Below the pieces are notes generated by a model. The model did no database searches. It was not told the DNA's origin and saw only the letters and a list, made by a program, of their open reading frames with translations. The position numbers were made by a program, and so were the translations under genes. From positions 1 through 28,318 of the forward strand of contig SFWF01000010.1 of the NCBI GenBank assembly GCA_004560045.1: a stretch of DNA of 28,318 nt, given 5' to 3'. Positions 1 through 7,308 of the stretch are shown in pieces (the first letter of the stretch is position 1; every line of letters starts with the position of its first letter). This DNA is from a bacterium (GTDB lineage: Bacteria; Bacillota; Clostridia; Oscillospirales; Acutalibacteraceae).

Positions 1-29
1 CCCGAGCGAAGTTTAATGTTTGATAAAGT

Positions 30-134
30 AAAGTTTGGACATTTTCCCGTTTTGTTTTGTGGTGTAAGTTTCTACTCATCCACCACTACGTGGTCCCCCT
101 TCCCTGCTAGGGAAGGCCGACGGATACCGAGGCA
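30..134 (+). repeat. Dispersed palindromic repeat, copy 1
   Basis: This stretch matches 10675-10778 almost base for base from about position 56 on, and more loosely before that. It contains two short hairpins: ACCAC-TAC-GTGGT at 82-94 and CCTTCCC-TGCTA-GGGAAGG at 98-116. The end of the element (GATACCGA, near 123-130) can also pair with TCGGTATC near 144-151. No reading frame is supported. It is probably a non-autonomous, REP/MITE-like intergenic element; no target-site duplication was identified. Confidence 0.75.
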
Positions 135-158
135 GTCTTATTTTCGGTATCGGTTTTT

Positions 159-198
159 AATTTTCAATTTTCAACTTTCAATTTTCAATTTTCAATTA
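159..198 (+). repeat. 7-bp tandem repeat, AATTTTC
   Basis: Five consecutive units of AATTTTC (one reads AACTTTC) plus a partial unit follow repeat copy 1. They are followed at 216-256 by a GGCC-rich low-complexity run with the words CCCTCGGCCC and CCCTCGTCCCTA. The sequence is non-coding and lies downstream of the mscS gene. A similar 7-bp array with a different motif lies beside the other repeat copies near 10472-10496. Confidence 0.7.
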
Positions 199-267
199 TA
201 TATCTGCGCCGCTTGCCTCTTCCCTCGGCCCTAGGCCCCAGGCCCTCGTCCCTAACCGCACCTTTCC

Positions 268-1107
268 TTACGAAGGAGTTTTTTCGTTTTCGTCTTTAAC
301 AAGGTGAACGTCAAGCTGGTTATAGGGGATAATAATTCCCTGCTTATCGAACTCTGTCTTTACGCTTTCGAGCAGGGCATAATATGCGCCCCAATAATCG
401 GCCGAATTTACCCAGAAGCGGGCAGCGAAGTTTATGGCGCTTTCGCCGTAGGACTGAACCCTGATGATCGGCTCCTTGCCCTCCTCCTTAAGGACCCTTT
501 CGTCGGCCTGAAGGCAGTTCATAATGGCCGTCTTTACCTCGGCGATATCGTTATTGTAGCTTGTCGAAAAGACGAGGGTAACGAGACGGGTCGTCTCTAA
601 GGAGTAGTTTATTACCTCCAAGGTCGCAAGCTGACCGTTAGGAATTATTACGTGACGGTTATCGTAGGCCTTAATGGTCGTATGCATAAGGTCTATCTTT
701 AAAACGGTACCGAGATCCTCCCCTATCTCGACTAAATCCCCCGTAGAAAAGGGCTTTGAGATAAGGAGCATAAGTCCCGACGCAATATTCGAAAGACTGT
801 CCTTAAGGGCAAGGGATATTGCTACGGCGCAGGCCGAAAATGCGGCGATAAGTCCCGTAGTCGAGACCCCTATCATAGAAAGAGCGCTGAGTATAAGTAG
901 AATATGTAGCGTGATGCTTGCGGTCTTGCCGAAAAAGCCTATAAGGGAGGGGTCGAGCTTGAATTTCACGAGGGTATTATTAAGAATTTTACAGACAAGT
1001 CTTACAATAAAATGCCCTATAAGAAGAATAAGCAGGGCAAAAAGGAGCTTCGGCAGAAAATGAAGGAATTGCTCCAAGAGGTTTTTAATTATTTCTTTAA
1101 AGGTCAC
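268..1107 (-). CDS. mscS: MscS-family mechanosensitive ion channel
   Basis: The product is a 279-residue small-conductance mechanosensitive channel, about the length of E. coli MscS. It would sit in the cytoplasmic membrane and open under tension to release solutes. Hydrophobic segments lie near residues 13-35 and 55-80, followed by the Gly/Ala-rich pore helix (about 85-120, with ALKDSLSNIASG) and the beta domain containing the family-typical stretch DLVEIGEDLGTV and IPNGQL. The start is GTG, with an AGAAGG ribosome site about 10 bases upstream that lies just after the stop of the preceding gene (15-base gap), so it is read as the last gene of the VTC/DUF4956/lipoprotein cassette. No clear rho-independent terminator is visible downstream. 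The family assignment is firm; its role in the cassette is inferred from position only. Confidence 0.92.
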   Translation of the reverse strand: MTFKEIIKNLLEQFLHFLPKLLFALLILLIGHFIVRLVCKILNNTLVKFKLDPSLIGFFGKTASITLHILLILSALSMIGVSTTGLIAAFSACAVAISLALKDSLSNIASGLMLLISKPFSTGDLVEIGEDLGTVLKIDLMHTTIKAYDNRHVIIPNGQLATLEVINYSLETTRLVTLVFSTSYNNDIAEVKTAIMNCLQADERVLKEEGKEPIIRVQSYGESAINFAARFWVNSADYWGAYYALLESVKTEFDKQGIIIPYNQLDVHLVKDENEKTPS

Positions 1108-1122
1108 TTGTTATCACCCTTC

Positions 1123-2871
1123 TTACCGTCTTTTTCCCGGAGGCATACCGCCGGGGCCGCCGTGACCGCCCATACCGCCGCCCGAGCCGTAAATCAGGGA
1201 GGTCATTTCTACCGTAGAGATTTCCTCGTTATCGGCATAAAGCTTATAGGTCTCGCCGACCTTGATATCGGGGGTCGAAATAACGATAGAGCTGAACGTT
1301 TTCGAGAAAGCGCGGGAGAACAGGGTTTTACCCTTACTGTCGGTAAGCTTTACGGTCGTTCCCGCGGTATAATTATTTGTAGTTAAGAAAATCGCGCCCT
1401 GAGTCGAGGTGGAGGAGAAATTTTGCGCCATTCCCGCGGCACCTGCCGCCGCGAAGATACCGCCCGAGACGGTAGCGTTACCATTATAATCTATAGCGGC
1501 GTTACCGCTGTTTGTGGGGCCCGAAACGTAGGTCTCGCCGCCGCTTACGATAATATCTCCGTTGGAGTCGATTCCGTCACCCGAAGCGTCGACTAAAAGC
1601 TTTCCGCCGCTTATTTTAATAAAGCTGTCGGAGGAGGCGGCAAACATATCGGGGCGCATACCGCCGCCGAAGCCGCTGTCGTCGTTTCCGCCTGCGGAAT
1701 TAAGGCCGTCGTCGGAGGAGGTAACCGAGTATTCTCCCTTTGAAATAGTTATGGAAAGGCCCTCGAGGCCCTCGTAGCTTCTTTTTATATCGTATTTACC
1801 GCCCGAAAGGGTCAGGGCATCGTCGGCGTGAATTCCGTCGTCCCCCGAGGATATCGTTCCGCTTCCGCCCGAGACCGTAACCTTGCCGTTGGCGTGCAGA
1901 GCGTCGTCGGCCGAGTCGATATTAAGCTCGCCGCCCGAAATCTCGAGGTCGGAGCCCGACTTTATACCCTTGGTGCTGGCCGTGTCGGTATCGGCTGAGG
2001 AAAAGAACTTGTCGTAAAAGTTAAAGCCTCCGTTTACGGCCTGTTCGCCCTTTGCGGCTCCGCCGCCTGCGGTTATTTTATAGCTTCCGCTAAGTATTTT
2101 AAGGCTTCCCGAGGCGGATATTCCGTCGAGAGCCGAGGTAATATCGAAGCTTCCTCCCGCCATATAAATAAAGCCGAGGTCCATATTTTCGAGATTTTCG
2201 GCGTGAAAGCCGTCGCCCGAGGAGTTTATCTTAAAGCTTCCGTCAAGTATTCTAATGCTGTCGTTGCCGTCAAGGGCATGACCCTCAGAAGAGATATCGA
2301 AGCTTCCGCCCGTTATTATAAGGTTATCCTTGGAGGTAATTCCCTTTCCGCTTTCGGTCGAGGCCTTAAGGCTTCCCTTTCCGTTTATGGTCAGGTCGCA
2401 TTTTGAATATATAGCCCCGTCCTCTGCGCCGTCGGCAATAGCTCCCTTAACGGTAAGGAGGTTCTCACTTCCCTCGGCGAGGGTTATTATAACCTTTTTG
2501 GCCTTTTTTATATAGATCGCGGGAGCGGCGTTTGCGGTTATGCTGATACCGTTTAAGATCAGGTGAACCTCACTGTTTTTATCGGTATCGACGATAAGCT
2601 GACCACTCTTTATGCTACTTGTTATAACGTATTCACCCGCCTTGCCGACGGTCAGGGTCTTTCCGTCGAGGGTTACCGCCGTTGGAGCGGTGGGCTCGGT
2701 CTTTTTATCGGAGTCGGAAAACATTGTCTCGTCTATAACGGGTGCCGACGGGGCAGAGATGTTTTCGTCCGAGGAGGTCGACGAGGTTCCCTCCTTACCG
2801 CCGCAGGCGGCAAGGGAGACTACAAGCAGGCAGGACAGCGCTAACGCGGTAATTCGTTTTTTAAAGCTCAT
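1123..2871 (-). CDS. Cthe_2159-type carbohydrate-binding beta-helix lipoprotein
   Basis: The product is a secreted lipoprotein of about 582 residues. The N-terminus is a lipoprotein signal (MSFKKR, a hydrophobic stretch, then the lipobox SLAAC). The body is a series of SGG..../DG.HA/D.L repeats (for example SSGDDGIHADD, ASGDGIDSNGD) typical of a right-handed beta-helix. The pattern matches the Pfam Cthe_2159 family (formerly DUF4353), whose Clostridium thermocellum prototype binds cellulose and acidic sugars. Asp-rich turns suggest calcium sites. The C-terminus is a Gly/Met/Pro tail ending in KRR. I use the fourth Met of the longest frame as start: AGAGAGG is 9 bases upstream of it, while the outer ATG touches that motif. 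With this start the gene overlaps the DUF4956 gene by 11 bases. The bound ligand is not predictable. Confidence 0.85.
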   Translation of the reverse strand: MSFKKRITALALSCLLVVSLAACGGKEGTSSTSSDENISAPSAPVIDETMFSDSDKKTEPTAPTAVTLDGKTLTVGKAGEYVITSSIKSGQLIVDTDKNSEVHLILNGISITANAAPAIYIKKAKKVIITLAEGSENLLTVKGAIADGAEDGAIYSKCDLTINGKGSLKASTESGKGITSKDNLIITGGSFDISSEGHALDGNDSIRILDGSFKINSSGDGFHAENLENMDLGFIYMAGGSFDITSALDGISASGSLKILSGSYKITAGGGAAKGEQAVNGGFNFYDKFFSSADTDTASTKGIKSGSDLEISGGELNIDSADDALHANGKVTVSGGSGTISSGDDGIHADDALTLSGGKYDIKRSYEGLEGLSITISKGEYSVTSSDDGLNSAGGNDDSGFGGGMRPDMFAASSDSFIKISGGKLLVDASGDGIDSNGDIIVSGGETYVSGPTNSGNAAIDYNGNATVSGGIFAAAGAAGMAQNFSSTSTQGAIFLTTNNYTAGTTVKLTDSKGKTLFSRAFSKTFSSIVISTPDIKVGETYKLYADNEEISTVEMTSLIYGSGGGMGGHGGPGGMPPGKRR

Positions 2872-3550
2872 TAAAGGCATCCTCTCTACCGTTTATCATA
2901 CTGATCTCAAGGTTACCGTTGCGGATACGAAGCTCGTCGATAAATTCCTTTTCCTGCGCCGCATCCTTAAGGGTAATTTCGTACCAAAGCTTATACATAC
3001 TTCCGAGGTTGGTGGTCTTGGAGCGGGTAAGCTTATGGTAGGTAGTATATTTTTCGAAAAGGTCGTTAAATACGGTGGTATAGTTAAGCTCCTCGGGGAT
3101 GATTATACGGAGGATACGGCTTCTGTCGCTGTGCTTGCCGAGGGAGGAGGCGGTATAAATAACCAGAGCAACCCCCATTATAACGGCAAAAAGGGCGGCA
3201 TAGCCGAGGTAGCCCATTCCGCATATAAGGCCGGTGCCCATAGCGAGGAATATTGCACCAATCTCCCGTGCGGTTCCCGGTACCGAGCGGAAACGGACGA
3301 GACTGAAGGCGCCTGCAACGGCAACACCTGCGCCGATGTTTCCGTTTACCATCATAATAACGACGCAGACTATTGCGGGAAGAATGGCCATAGTTACGAC
3401 GAAGCTTTTGGTATATTTCGTTTTAAAGGTATAGGTAAAGGCCAAAAACAGACCGATAAGCAGGGCGGTACCGATACAGAGTAAAAAATCAAGGGGGTTT
3501 ATGACTCCTATGCCCGTAGTGTCGAATATGCCTTTAAAAAAGTTTTCCAT
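2861..3550 (-). CDS. DUF4956 family membrane protein
   Basis: The product is a 229-residue protein with four or five membrane segments (about residues 20-42, 48-68, 72-88, 97-115, 116-134). A conserved-looking loop GAFSLVRFRSVPGTAREI lies near 80-97, and a soluble C-terminal domain of about 85 residues has alternating strands and helices. This layout matches DUF4956, a family of unknown biochemical function often found beside VTC-domain polymerases and CotH or Cthe_2159-type surface proteins. The start is ATG with GGAG 9 bases upstream, inside the last codons of the VTC gene (17-base overlap), so translation is probably coupled. A role as membrane partner or export channel of the VTC enzyme is inference. 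Confidence 0.85.
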   Translation of the reverse strand: MENFFKGIFDTTGIGVINPLDFLLCIGTALLIGLFLAFTYTFKTKYTKSFVVTMAILPAIVCVVIMMVNGNIGAGVAVAGAFSLVRFRSVPGTAREIGAIFLAMGTGLICGMGYLGYAALFAVIMGVALVIYTASSLGKHSDRSRILRIIIPEELNYTTVFNDLFEKYTTYHKLTRSKTTNLGSMYKLWYEITLKDAAQEKEFIDELRIRNGNLEISMINGREDAFNEL

Positions 3551-4220
3551 TTTCCATTTCTCCTTTATATGCAGTTCCGTATTTTGAAAAAGCGGTTTTA
3601 TAAATTTTATATTTTCTTAGCTGCTCAAGCATCCAGAAGGGTATTGCGCGTTCGCTTTTAAGCTCCATTACGACCATATCGGTAACGCTGTCGCCGTAGG
3701 AGCCGTGACAAAGGTCGAGGTCGGTTTTTCGGTATTTGATATCTCTGTCAAAGGTTATTCGGAATTCTCCGTCGAAGAAGGCCTGACGCGAATATGTAAT
3801 TACCATTTTGGGAGACAGCTTTTCGTAAAAGCTTAAAAAGTATTCGATCTCGCGGCCTATCTGCGTATCGGGGAGCCTTCCCGTTTCCAGCGCTTTTACC
3901 GCTTCCCCGTAGGGTAGCTTCAGGCGCCGCTTATAAACGACCGAATCGTATTTCCTCTTAAGCTCGATAAAGGCGGGACTATCGTCGGTGGGGGTTCCGT
4001 AGCACCTAAGCCTCAGCTTTTCCTTATAAACCGTCGGCTTTTCTATCGAGTTTCGGACAAGGCGGAAGGTATCGGTATCGTAGTATATATTATTTATTAC
4101 CGTTTCGCCGTATTCGTCGGGGAGGGCATTTTTCTTAACGACCCCAAGCAGCTTTTCGGCCATATCCTCCGATATAACATATTTAAGCTCGCAGCGTTTA
4201 AATATGCTCTTTATCTTCAC
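3534..4220 (-). CDS. VTC-domain polyphosphate polymerase
   Basis: The product is a single VTC domain, the tunnel-fold catalytic domain that makes polyphosphate from ATP in yeast Vtc4. Counting from the longest ORF (M1 at 4241), the basic tunnel residues are all present: ELKY at 18-21, YYDT at 53-56, KEKLRLR at 73-79, ELKRK at 93-97, YKRR at 103-106, FRITFDRDI at 160-168 and the acidic MELKS at 192-196. There is no SPX domain and no membrane segment, as usual in bacterial members. I place the start at the GTG at 4218-4220: GGGGGG lies 6 bases upstream, whereas the outer ATG at 4239-4241 has no ribosome site and overlaps the predicted -10. It is the first gene of the cassette. The polymer made has not been shown for this subfamily. 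Confidence 0.88.
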   Translation of the reverse strand: MKIKSIFKRCELKYVISEDMAEKLLGVVKKNALPDEYGETVINNIYYDTDTFRLVRNSIEKPTVYKEKLRLRCYGTPTDDSPAFIELKRKYDSVVYKRRLKLPYGEAVKALETGRLPDTQIGREIEYFLSFYEKLSPKMVITYSRQAFFDGEFRITFDRDIKYRKTDLDLCHGSYGDSVTDMVVMELKSERAIPFWMLEQLRKYKIYKTAFSKYGTAYKGEMENGKLF

Positions 4221-4239
4221 GGTCATCCCCCCTTTTTTC

Positions 4240-4269
4240 ATTATACATTATATTCGCCAAATTTAACAG
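4240..4269 (-). promoter_or_regulatory. Promoter of the VTC cassette
   Basis: On the minus strand a -10 TATAAT (4240-4245) is preceded at 18 bases by CTGTTA (4264-4269). A second TATAAT lies at 4247-4252. Transcription would begin near 4233, inside the longest VTC frame, which supports the internal GTG start. Confidence 0.5.
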
Positions 4270-4309
4270 TATTTTTAACAAAATATTCATATTTTATGGA
4301 GATTGTAAA

Positions 4310-4323
4310 AAAGTGTACACTTT
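4310..4323. promoter_or_regulatory. Perfect 14-bp palindrome, candidate operator
   Basis: AAAGTGTACACTTT is a perfect inverted repeat lying between the two divergent promoters. It covers the proposed -35 of the DUF815 gene and lies about 40 bases upstream of the VTC cassette -35. It has the size and symmetry of a dimeric repressor site. The regulator is not in the window. Confidence 0.4.
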
Positions 4324-4343
4324 AAAGAATTTTATGTTATAAT
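4314..4343 (+). promoter_or_regulatory. Promoter of the DUF815 ATPase gene
   Basis: The -10 is TATAAT at 4338-4343 with the extended TGT directly before it. The -35 TGTACA (4314-4319) is 18 bases upstream and lies inside the 14-bp palindrome. The leader is short (about 20 bases). Confidence 0.65.
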
Positions 4344-4369
4344 AGAAAAAAACTTTTAGGACGGATAAA

Positions 4370-5539
4370 ATGATACTGTACGGAAAGAACGAGCTTTTTA
4401 AAACTCTTATGCCTGAAAACGACGAAAATATCGGCGCACTTTTGGATTTCGCTGAAAAATACGCCCTTTCGGGTAACCTTATAAAGGCAAAGATCGCCTG
4501 GCTTATAATGATGGACGAAAATCCCTTTTCCCTCTCCATCGAGCGTAGCGGCATTTCGGGAAGCGCCGAGGTTTACGCCAAAAGAGACCTTACCGAGCTT
4601 CGCGACCTTTTCTTTATCTCCCCCAAGGACGATATTTTAGGCTGTTATCAACCTCAGAACACCCGCGTTTCGGGAGAAGAGGCCCGTATCGGCAAGCTTA
4701 TTTCTGATTTTGTAAAAAAGCTTGAGGCGGCGGCCGACGACGAGGCATTTTTCGCCGAGGTAAAAAGCTTTTACGGAAAATACGGCGTAGGCGATTTCGG
4801 AATGAACAAGGCCTTTTATATGCTCGACGACGGCAGGCTCGTTCCCGTTTCCCATATCCGCGATATTTCCTTCGACCTCATCTACGGCTACGATACCCAG
4901 AAGCAGAAGCTTATCGCCAACACCGCCTCCTTCGTTTCGGGCGGCGGCGCAAACAATGTCCTTCTCTACGGCGACAGCGGTACGGGTAAATCCACCGCAA
5001 TAAAGGCTATTTTAAATATGTTCTACGACAAGGGTATTCGTATGATACAGATTCAGAAGCATCAGTTTGTACATCTTTCCGCCCTCACCGAGCAGCTTAA
5101 AAAGCGCAACTACCGCTTCGTTTTATATATGGACGACCTTTCCTTTGAGGATTTTGAGGTTGAGTACAAGTACCTTAAGGCGGCTATTGAGGGCGGTCTT
5201 GAGGAAAAGCCCGAAAACGTACTTATCTACGCTACCTCCAACCGACGTCACCTTATTAAGGAGACCTTTACCGAGCGCGAGGGCGGCGACGATATTCACA
5301 GAAACGAATCGATTCAGGAGAAGATCTCTCTTTCCGACCGCTTCGGACTTTCTATCTTTTATCCAAAGCCGATGCAGCAGGAATATTTCAACATCGTTCT
5401 TCATCTTGCCGAGATAGAGGGTATTGAGGCCGACCGAGACACCCTTATTGCCGAGGCAAGAAAATGGGGAGTAGCTCACGGAGGATATTCGGGCCGAACG
5501 GCAACCCAATTTATCCGGCAATTCAAAGCCGCTCAGTAG
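4370..5539 (+). CDS. DUF815 family AAA ATPase
   Basis: The product is a 389-residue P-loop ATPase and the only plus-strand gene. Walker A is GDSGTGKST near residues 201-209, Walker B is LYMDDLSF near 252-259, and a sensor-like YATSNRRH lies near 286-293. The C-terminal SDRFGLSIFYP and GRTATQF stretches match DUF815, a family of unknown function. The first 180 residues are a helical domain without recognised motifs. The ribosome site AGGACGG is 5 bases before the ATG. It is flanked by a divergent promoter on the left and a bidirectional-looking terminator on the right, so it is a single-gene transcript. Family assignment is strong; cellular function is unknown. Confidence 0.88.
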   Translation: MILYGKNELFKTLMPENDENIGALLDFAEKYALSGNLIKAKIAWLIMMDENPFSLSIERSGISGSAEVYAKRDLTELRDLFFISPKDDILGCYQPQNTRVSGEEARIGKLISDFVKKLEAAADDEAFFAEVKSFYGKYGVGDFGMNKAFYMLDDGRLVPVSHIRDISFDLIYGYDTQKQKLIANTASFVSGGGANNVLLYGDSGTGKSTAIKAILNMFYDKGIRMIQIQKHQFVHLSALTEQLKKRNYRFVLYMDDLSFEDFEVEYKYLKAAIEGGLEEKPENVLIYATSNRRHLIKETFTEREGGDDIHRNESIQEKISLSDRFGLSIFYPKPMQQEYFNIVLHLAEIEGIEADRDTLIAEARKWGVAHGGYSGRTATQFIRQFKAAQ

Positions 5540-5610
5540 TAAAGCTTTTCTGCATCCTATTCTGAAAAACCTATGCAAGGCAGGCGCAGACCGCGAGAAA
5601 AAAGAATAAA

Positions 5611-5649
5611 CAAAAAAAGAAAAGGCAGTATGAAAATTCATACTGCCTT
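5611..5649 (-). terminator. Rho-independent terminator of the LCP gene
   Basis: A 13-bp perfect stem (5622-5634 with 5637-5649, AAGGCAGTATGAA) is followed on the minus strand by a T-rich tract (5611-5621). On the plus strand the T-run is weak, so it may also stop the DUF815 transcript, but less surely. Confidence 0.85.
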
Positions 5650-5653
5650 AGTT

Positions 5654-7201
5654 TTACGGTAAGAGCGAAAAAGCGCCTTCGGAGGAGGAATCGCCGCTTG
5701 AGGTGTCGCCGGAAGAGGTGTCTGACGAGGAGGTGTCGCCGGAAGAGGTATCGCCGGAAGAGGTATCGCCCGAGGAGGTATCGCCGCTTGAGGTATCGCC
5801 CGAAGAGGTATCACCCGAGGTAGTGTCGCCGCTTGAGGTATCGCCCGAGGTGGCGCCACCCGAAGAAGTATCACCGGAGGAGGTGCCTCCCGAGCCGCTT
5901 CCTGAGCCGCTTCCCGAGCCGCTTCCCGAACCGCTTCCCGAGCCGCTTCCCGAGCCGCTTCCCGAGCCGCCGCCCGAGCCTGCGACGTGTCCGCCGCTGT
6001 GCCAGCCGTCCTTATTTACGCCGTTTTGCTCCATATAATCTTCGGGAGTAATATTGTCGTAAATAAAGGCGTGAATAACGTCGGTGGCGTATTCGAGGTT
6101 GTAGTATACCGTCCAGCCGAGATGAGAGATGTTATATCTGTCGGAGATAACGAACTTGCTCTGCGGTACGCGGGTCTGCTCGAAGGTTATTTCCTTGGAG
6201 AACATATTCATAACGAGGGGGATGAGCTCGTTGTCGAAATGAAGGGAGGTCTCCATGTGCTTTACGATCTTTTTGGCAAGAGCGGGATATTTCGTTAATT
6301 CGAGGCCCTTTACACTGTTGAGAAGCTGCTCCATAACGAAGCGCTGACGGTCGGTACGGCCGTAGTCGTTGGCCTGACCCGAAACGTTGGTAGATACCGA
6401 ACGGATTCGTGCCCACGCAACCGCCTGAACACCGTTCAGCAGCTGCTTTCCGCTCTTTTTAACGAGATATTTGTCGGCGCTTACTCCCATATGCTTGCAC
6501 TGCTCGCGGATGTTGGAGTTGAGAGCCTTAGGGGCGTTTATTTCGGTCTCCTTAACGTCGATCTCAATTCCGCCGACGGCATCGACTATTTCGGCCATTC
6601 CGTAGAAGTTGACCGTAGCGTATTCCTTGATATCGAGGCCGAAATTTTGATTAAGGGTCTTGATAGCGAGGGCAGGGCCGCCGATAGAGTAGGCCGAGTT
6701 TATCTTTCTGTAGCCTCTTCCGGGAACCTCGACGAGACTGTCTCTCATTATCGAAATAAGCTTGATCTTACCCGTTTTGTTGTTAAGGGAGAGGATCATT
6801 ATCGAGTCGGAAAGGCCCTTGAAGGAGCCGACCTTACGGGAATCGATTCCGAAGAGGGCAATATTGGTTACCTCTTCGTTTATGGGCTTGATGTTCTGAA
6901 GCTCCTGGTCGCCGTCGACCTCGTTATTATAGTTATAAGAGCCCTTTATATCGCAGTAAAGGAAACAGCCGTAGCCAAAGGCGGTACCGAGTAAAAGCAC
7001 CAACACTGTAACAACGCTTATAAGAGAAATTACGGTAGTTTTTTTACCCTTGGACATTTTTCCGAAGGCTTCCTTTATTTTGGTGAAGAAGCCCTTTTTC
7101 TTGCGATGACTGCCATAGGCCTTGTTTAGGTCGATGGTCTTTTCCTTTTTAACCTTCTTTTTCGGTTTATCGTGTTTTGCTCCTTGAATTTCTTTAGCCA
7201 T
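5654..7201 (-). CDS. LytR-CpsA-Psr (LCP) family wall glycopolymer ligase with Ser/Gly repeat tail
   Basis: LCP enzymes transfer lipid-linked glycopolymers to peptidoglycan on the outer face of the membrane. Here a Lys-rich cytoplasmic N-terminus and one membrane helix (about residues 56-79) precede the LCP domain (about 107-265). Its marks are ALFGIDSR, SDSIMI, IMRDS, KINSAY, the VGGIEIDV stretch and DYGRTDRQR with the WARIR arginines. After residue about 400 comes an unusual tail of about 110 residues: roughly 15 Ser-Gly dipeptides, then about 13 TSSGD-like pentapeptides, ending in FSLLP. I start at the second ATG (MAKEIQ): AAAAGG lies 9 bases upstream, while the first ATG abuts it. The tail may span the wall; it has no LPXTG signal. 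Confidence 0.9.
   Translation of the reverse strand: MAKEIQGAKHDKPKKKVKKEKTIDLNKAYGSHRKKKGFFTKIKEAFGKMSKGKKTTVISLISVVTVLVLLLGTAFGYGCFLYCDIKGSYNYNNEVDGDQELQNIKPINEEVTNIALFGIDSRKVGSFKGLSDSIMILSLNNKTGKIKLISIMRDSLVEVPGRGYRKINSAYSIGGPALAIKTLNQNFGLDIKEYATVNFYGMAEIVDAVGGIEIDVKETEINAPKALNSNIREQCKHMGVSADKYLVKKSGKQLLNGVQAVAWARIRSVSTNVSGQANDYGRTDRQRFVMEQLLNSVKGLELTKYPALAKKIVKHMETSLHFDNELIPLVMNMFSKEITFEQTRVPQSKFVISDRYNISHLGWTVYYNLEYATDVIHAFIYDNITPEDYMEQNGVNKDGWHSGGHVAGSGGGSGSGSGSGSGSGSGSGSGSGSGSGSGGTSSGDTSSGGATSGDTSSGDTTSGDTSSGDTSSGDTSSGDTSSGDTSSGDTSSSDTSSGDTSSGDSSSEGAFSLLP
5700..5986 (-). repeat. In-frame coding tandem repeats (TSSGD and SG units)
   Basis: Within the LCP gene, 15-base units encoding TSSGD variants (about 5700-5880) adjoin 12-base units encoding SGSG (about 5885-5986). 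All units are multiples of three, so slippage would change tail length and not reading frame. Both strands remain open here, which explains the repetitive antisense frames. Confidence 0.85.
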
Positions 7202-7240
7202 TTTCAGCATCCTTTTACATTTTTATATCATACGGGATAT

Positions 7241-7282
7241 ATTTTATCACAAAACTTTGATTATTTAAAGGGGGTAATTATA
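7241..7282 (-). promoter_or_regulatory. AT-rich candidate promoter region of the LCP gene
   Basis: Between rsmI and the LCP gene the minus strand carries TATAAT (7277-7282) and TAAAAT (7241-7246), but no good -35 at proper spacing. No clear terminator follows rsmI, so readthrough from rsmI is possible. Confidence 0.3.
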
Positions 7283-7308
7283 TTTTTTATGACAAAATTC
7301 GATAAAAT

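Noticed and set aside
16..234. 72-codon plus-strand ORF at the left end
   Set aside because: It runs through the palindromic repeat and the 7-bp array and encodes only repeat-derived peptide.
2612..3484. 290-codon plus-strand ORF across the lipoprotein and DUF4956 genes
   Set aside because: It spans two well-supported minus-strand genes, has no ribosome site and shows no protein-like pattern.
5700..5986. Possible CRISPR array
   Set aside because: The units are contiguous 12- and 15-base coding repeats without spacers.
5703..6038. Plus-strand ORF rich in SPEEV and PLPEP repeats
   Set aside because: It is the mirror image of the SG/TSSGD coding repeats of the LCP gene and has no start signals.
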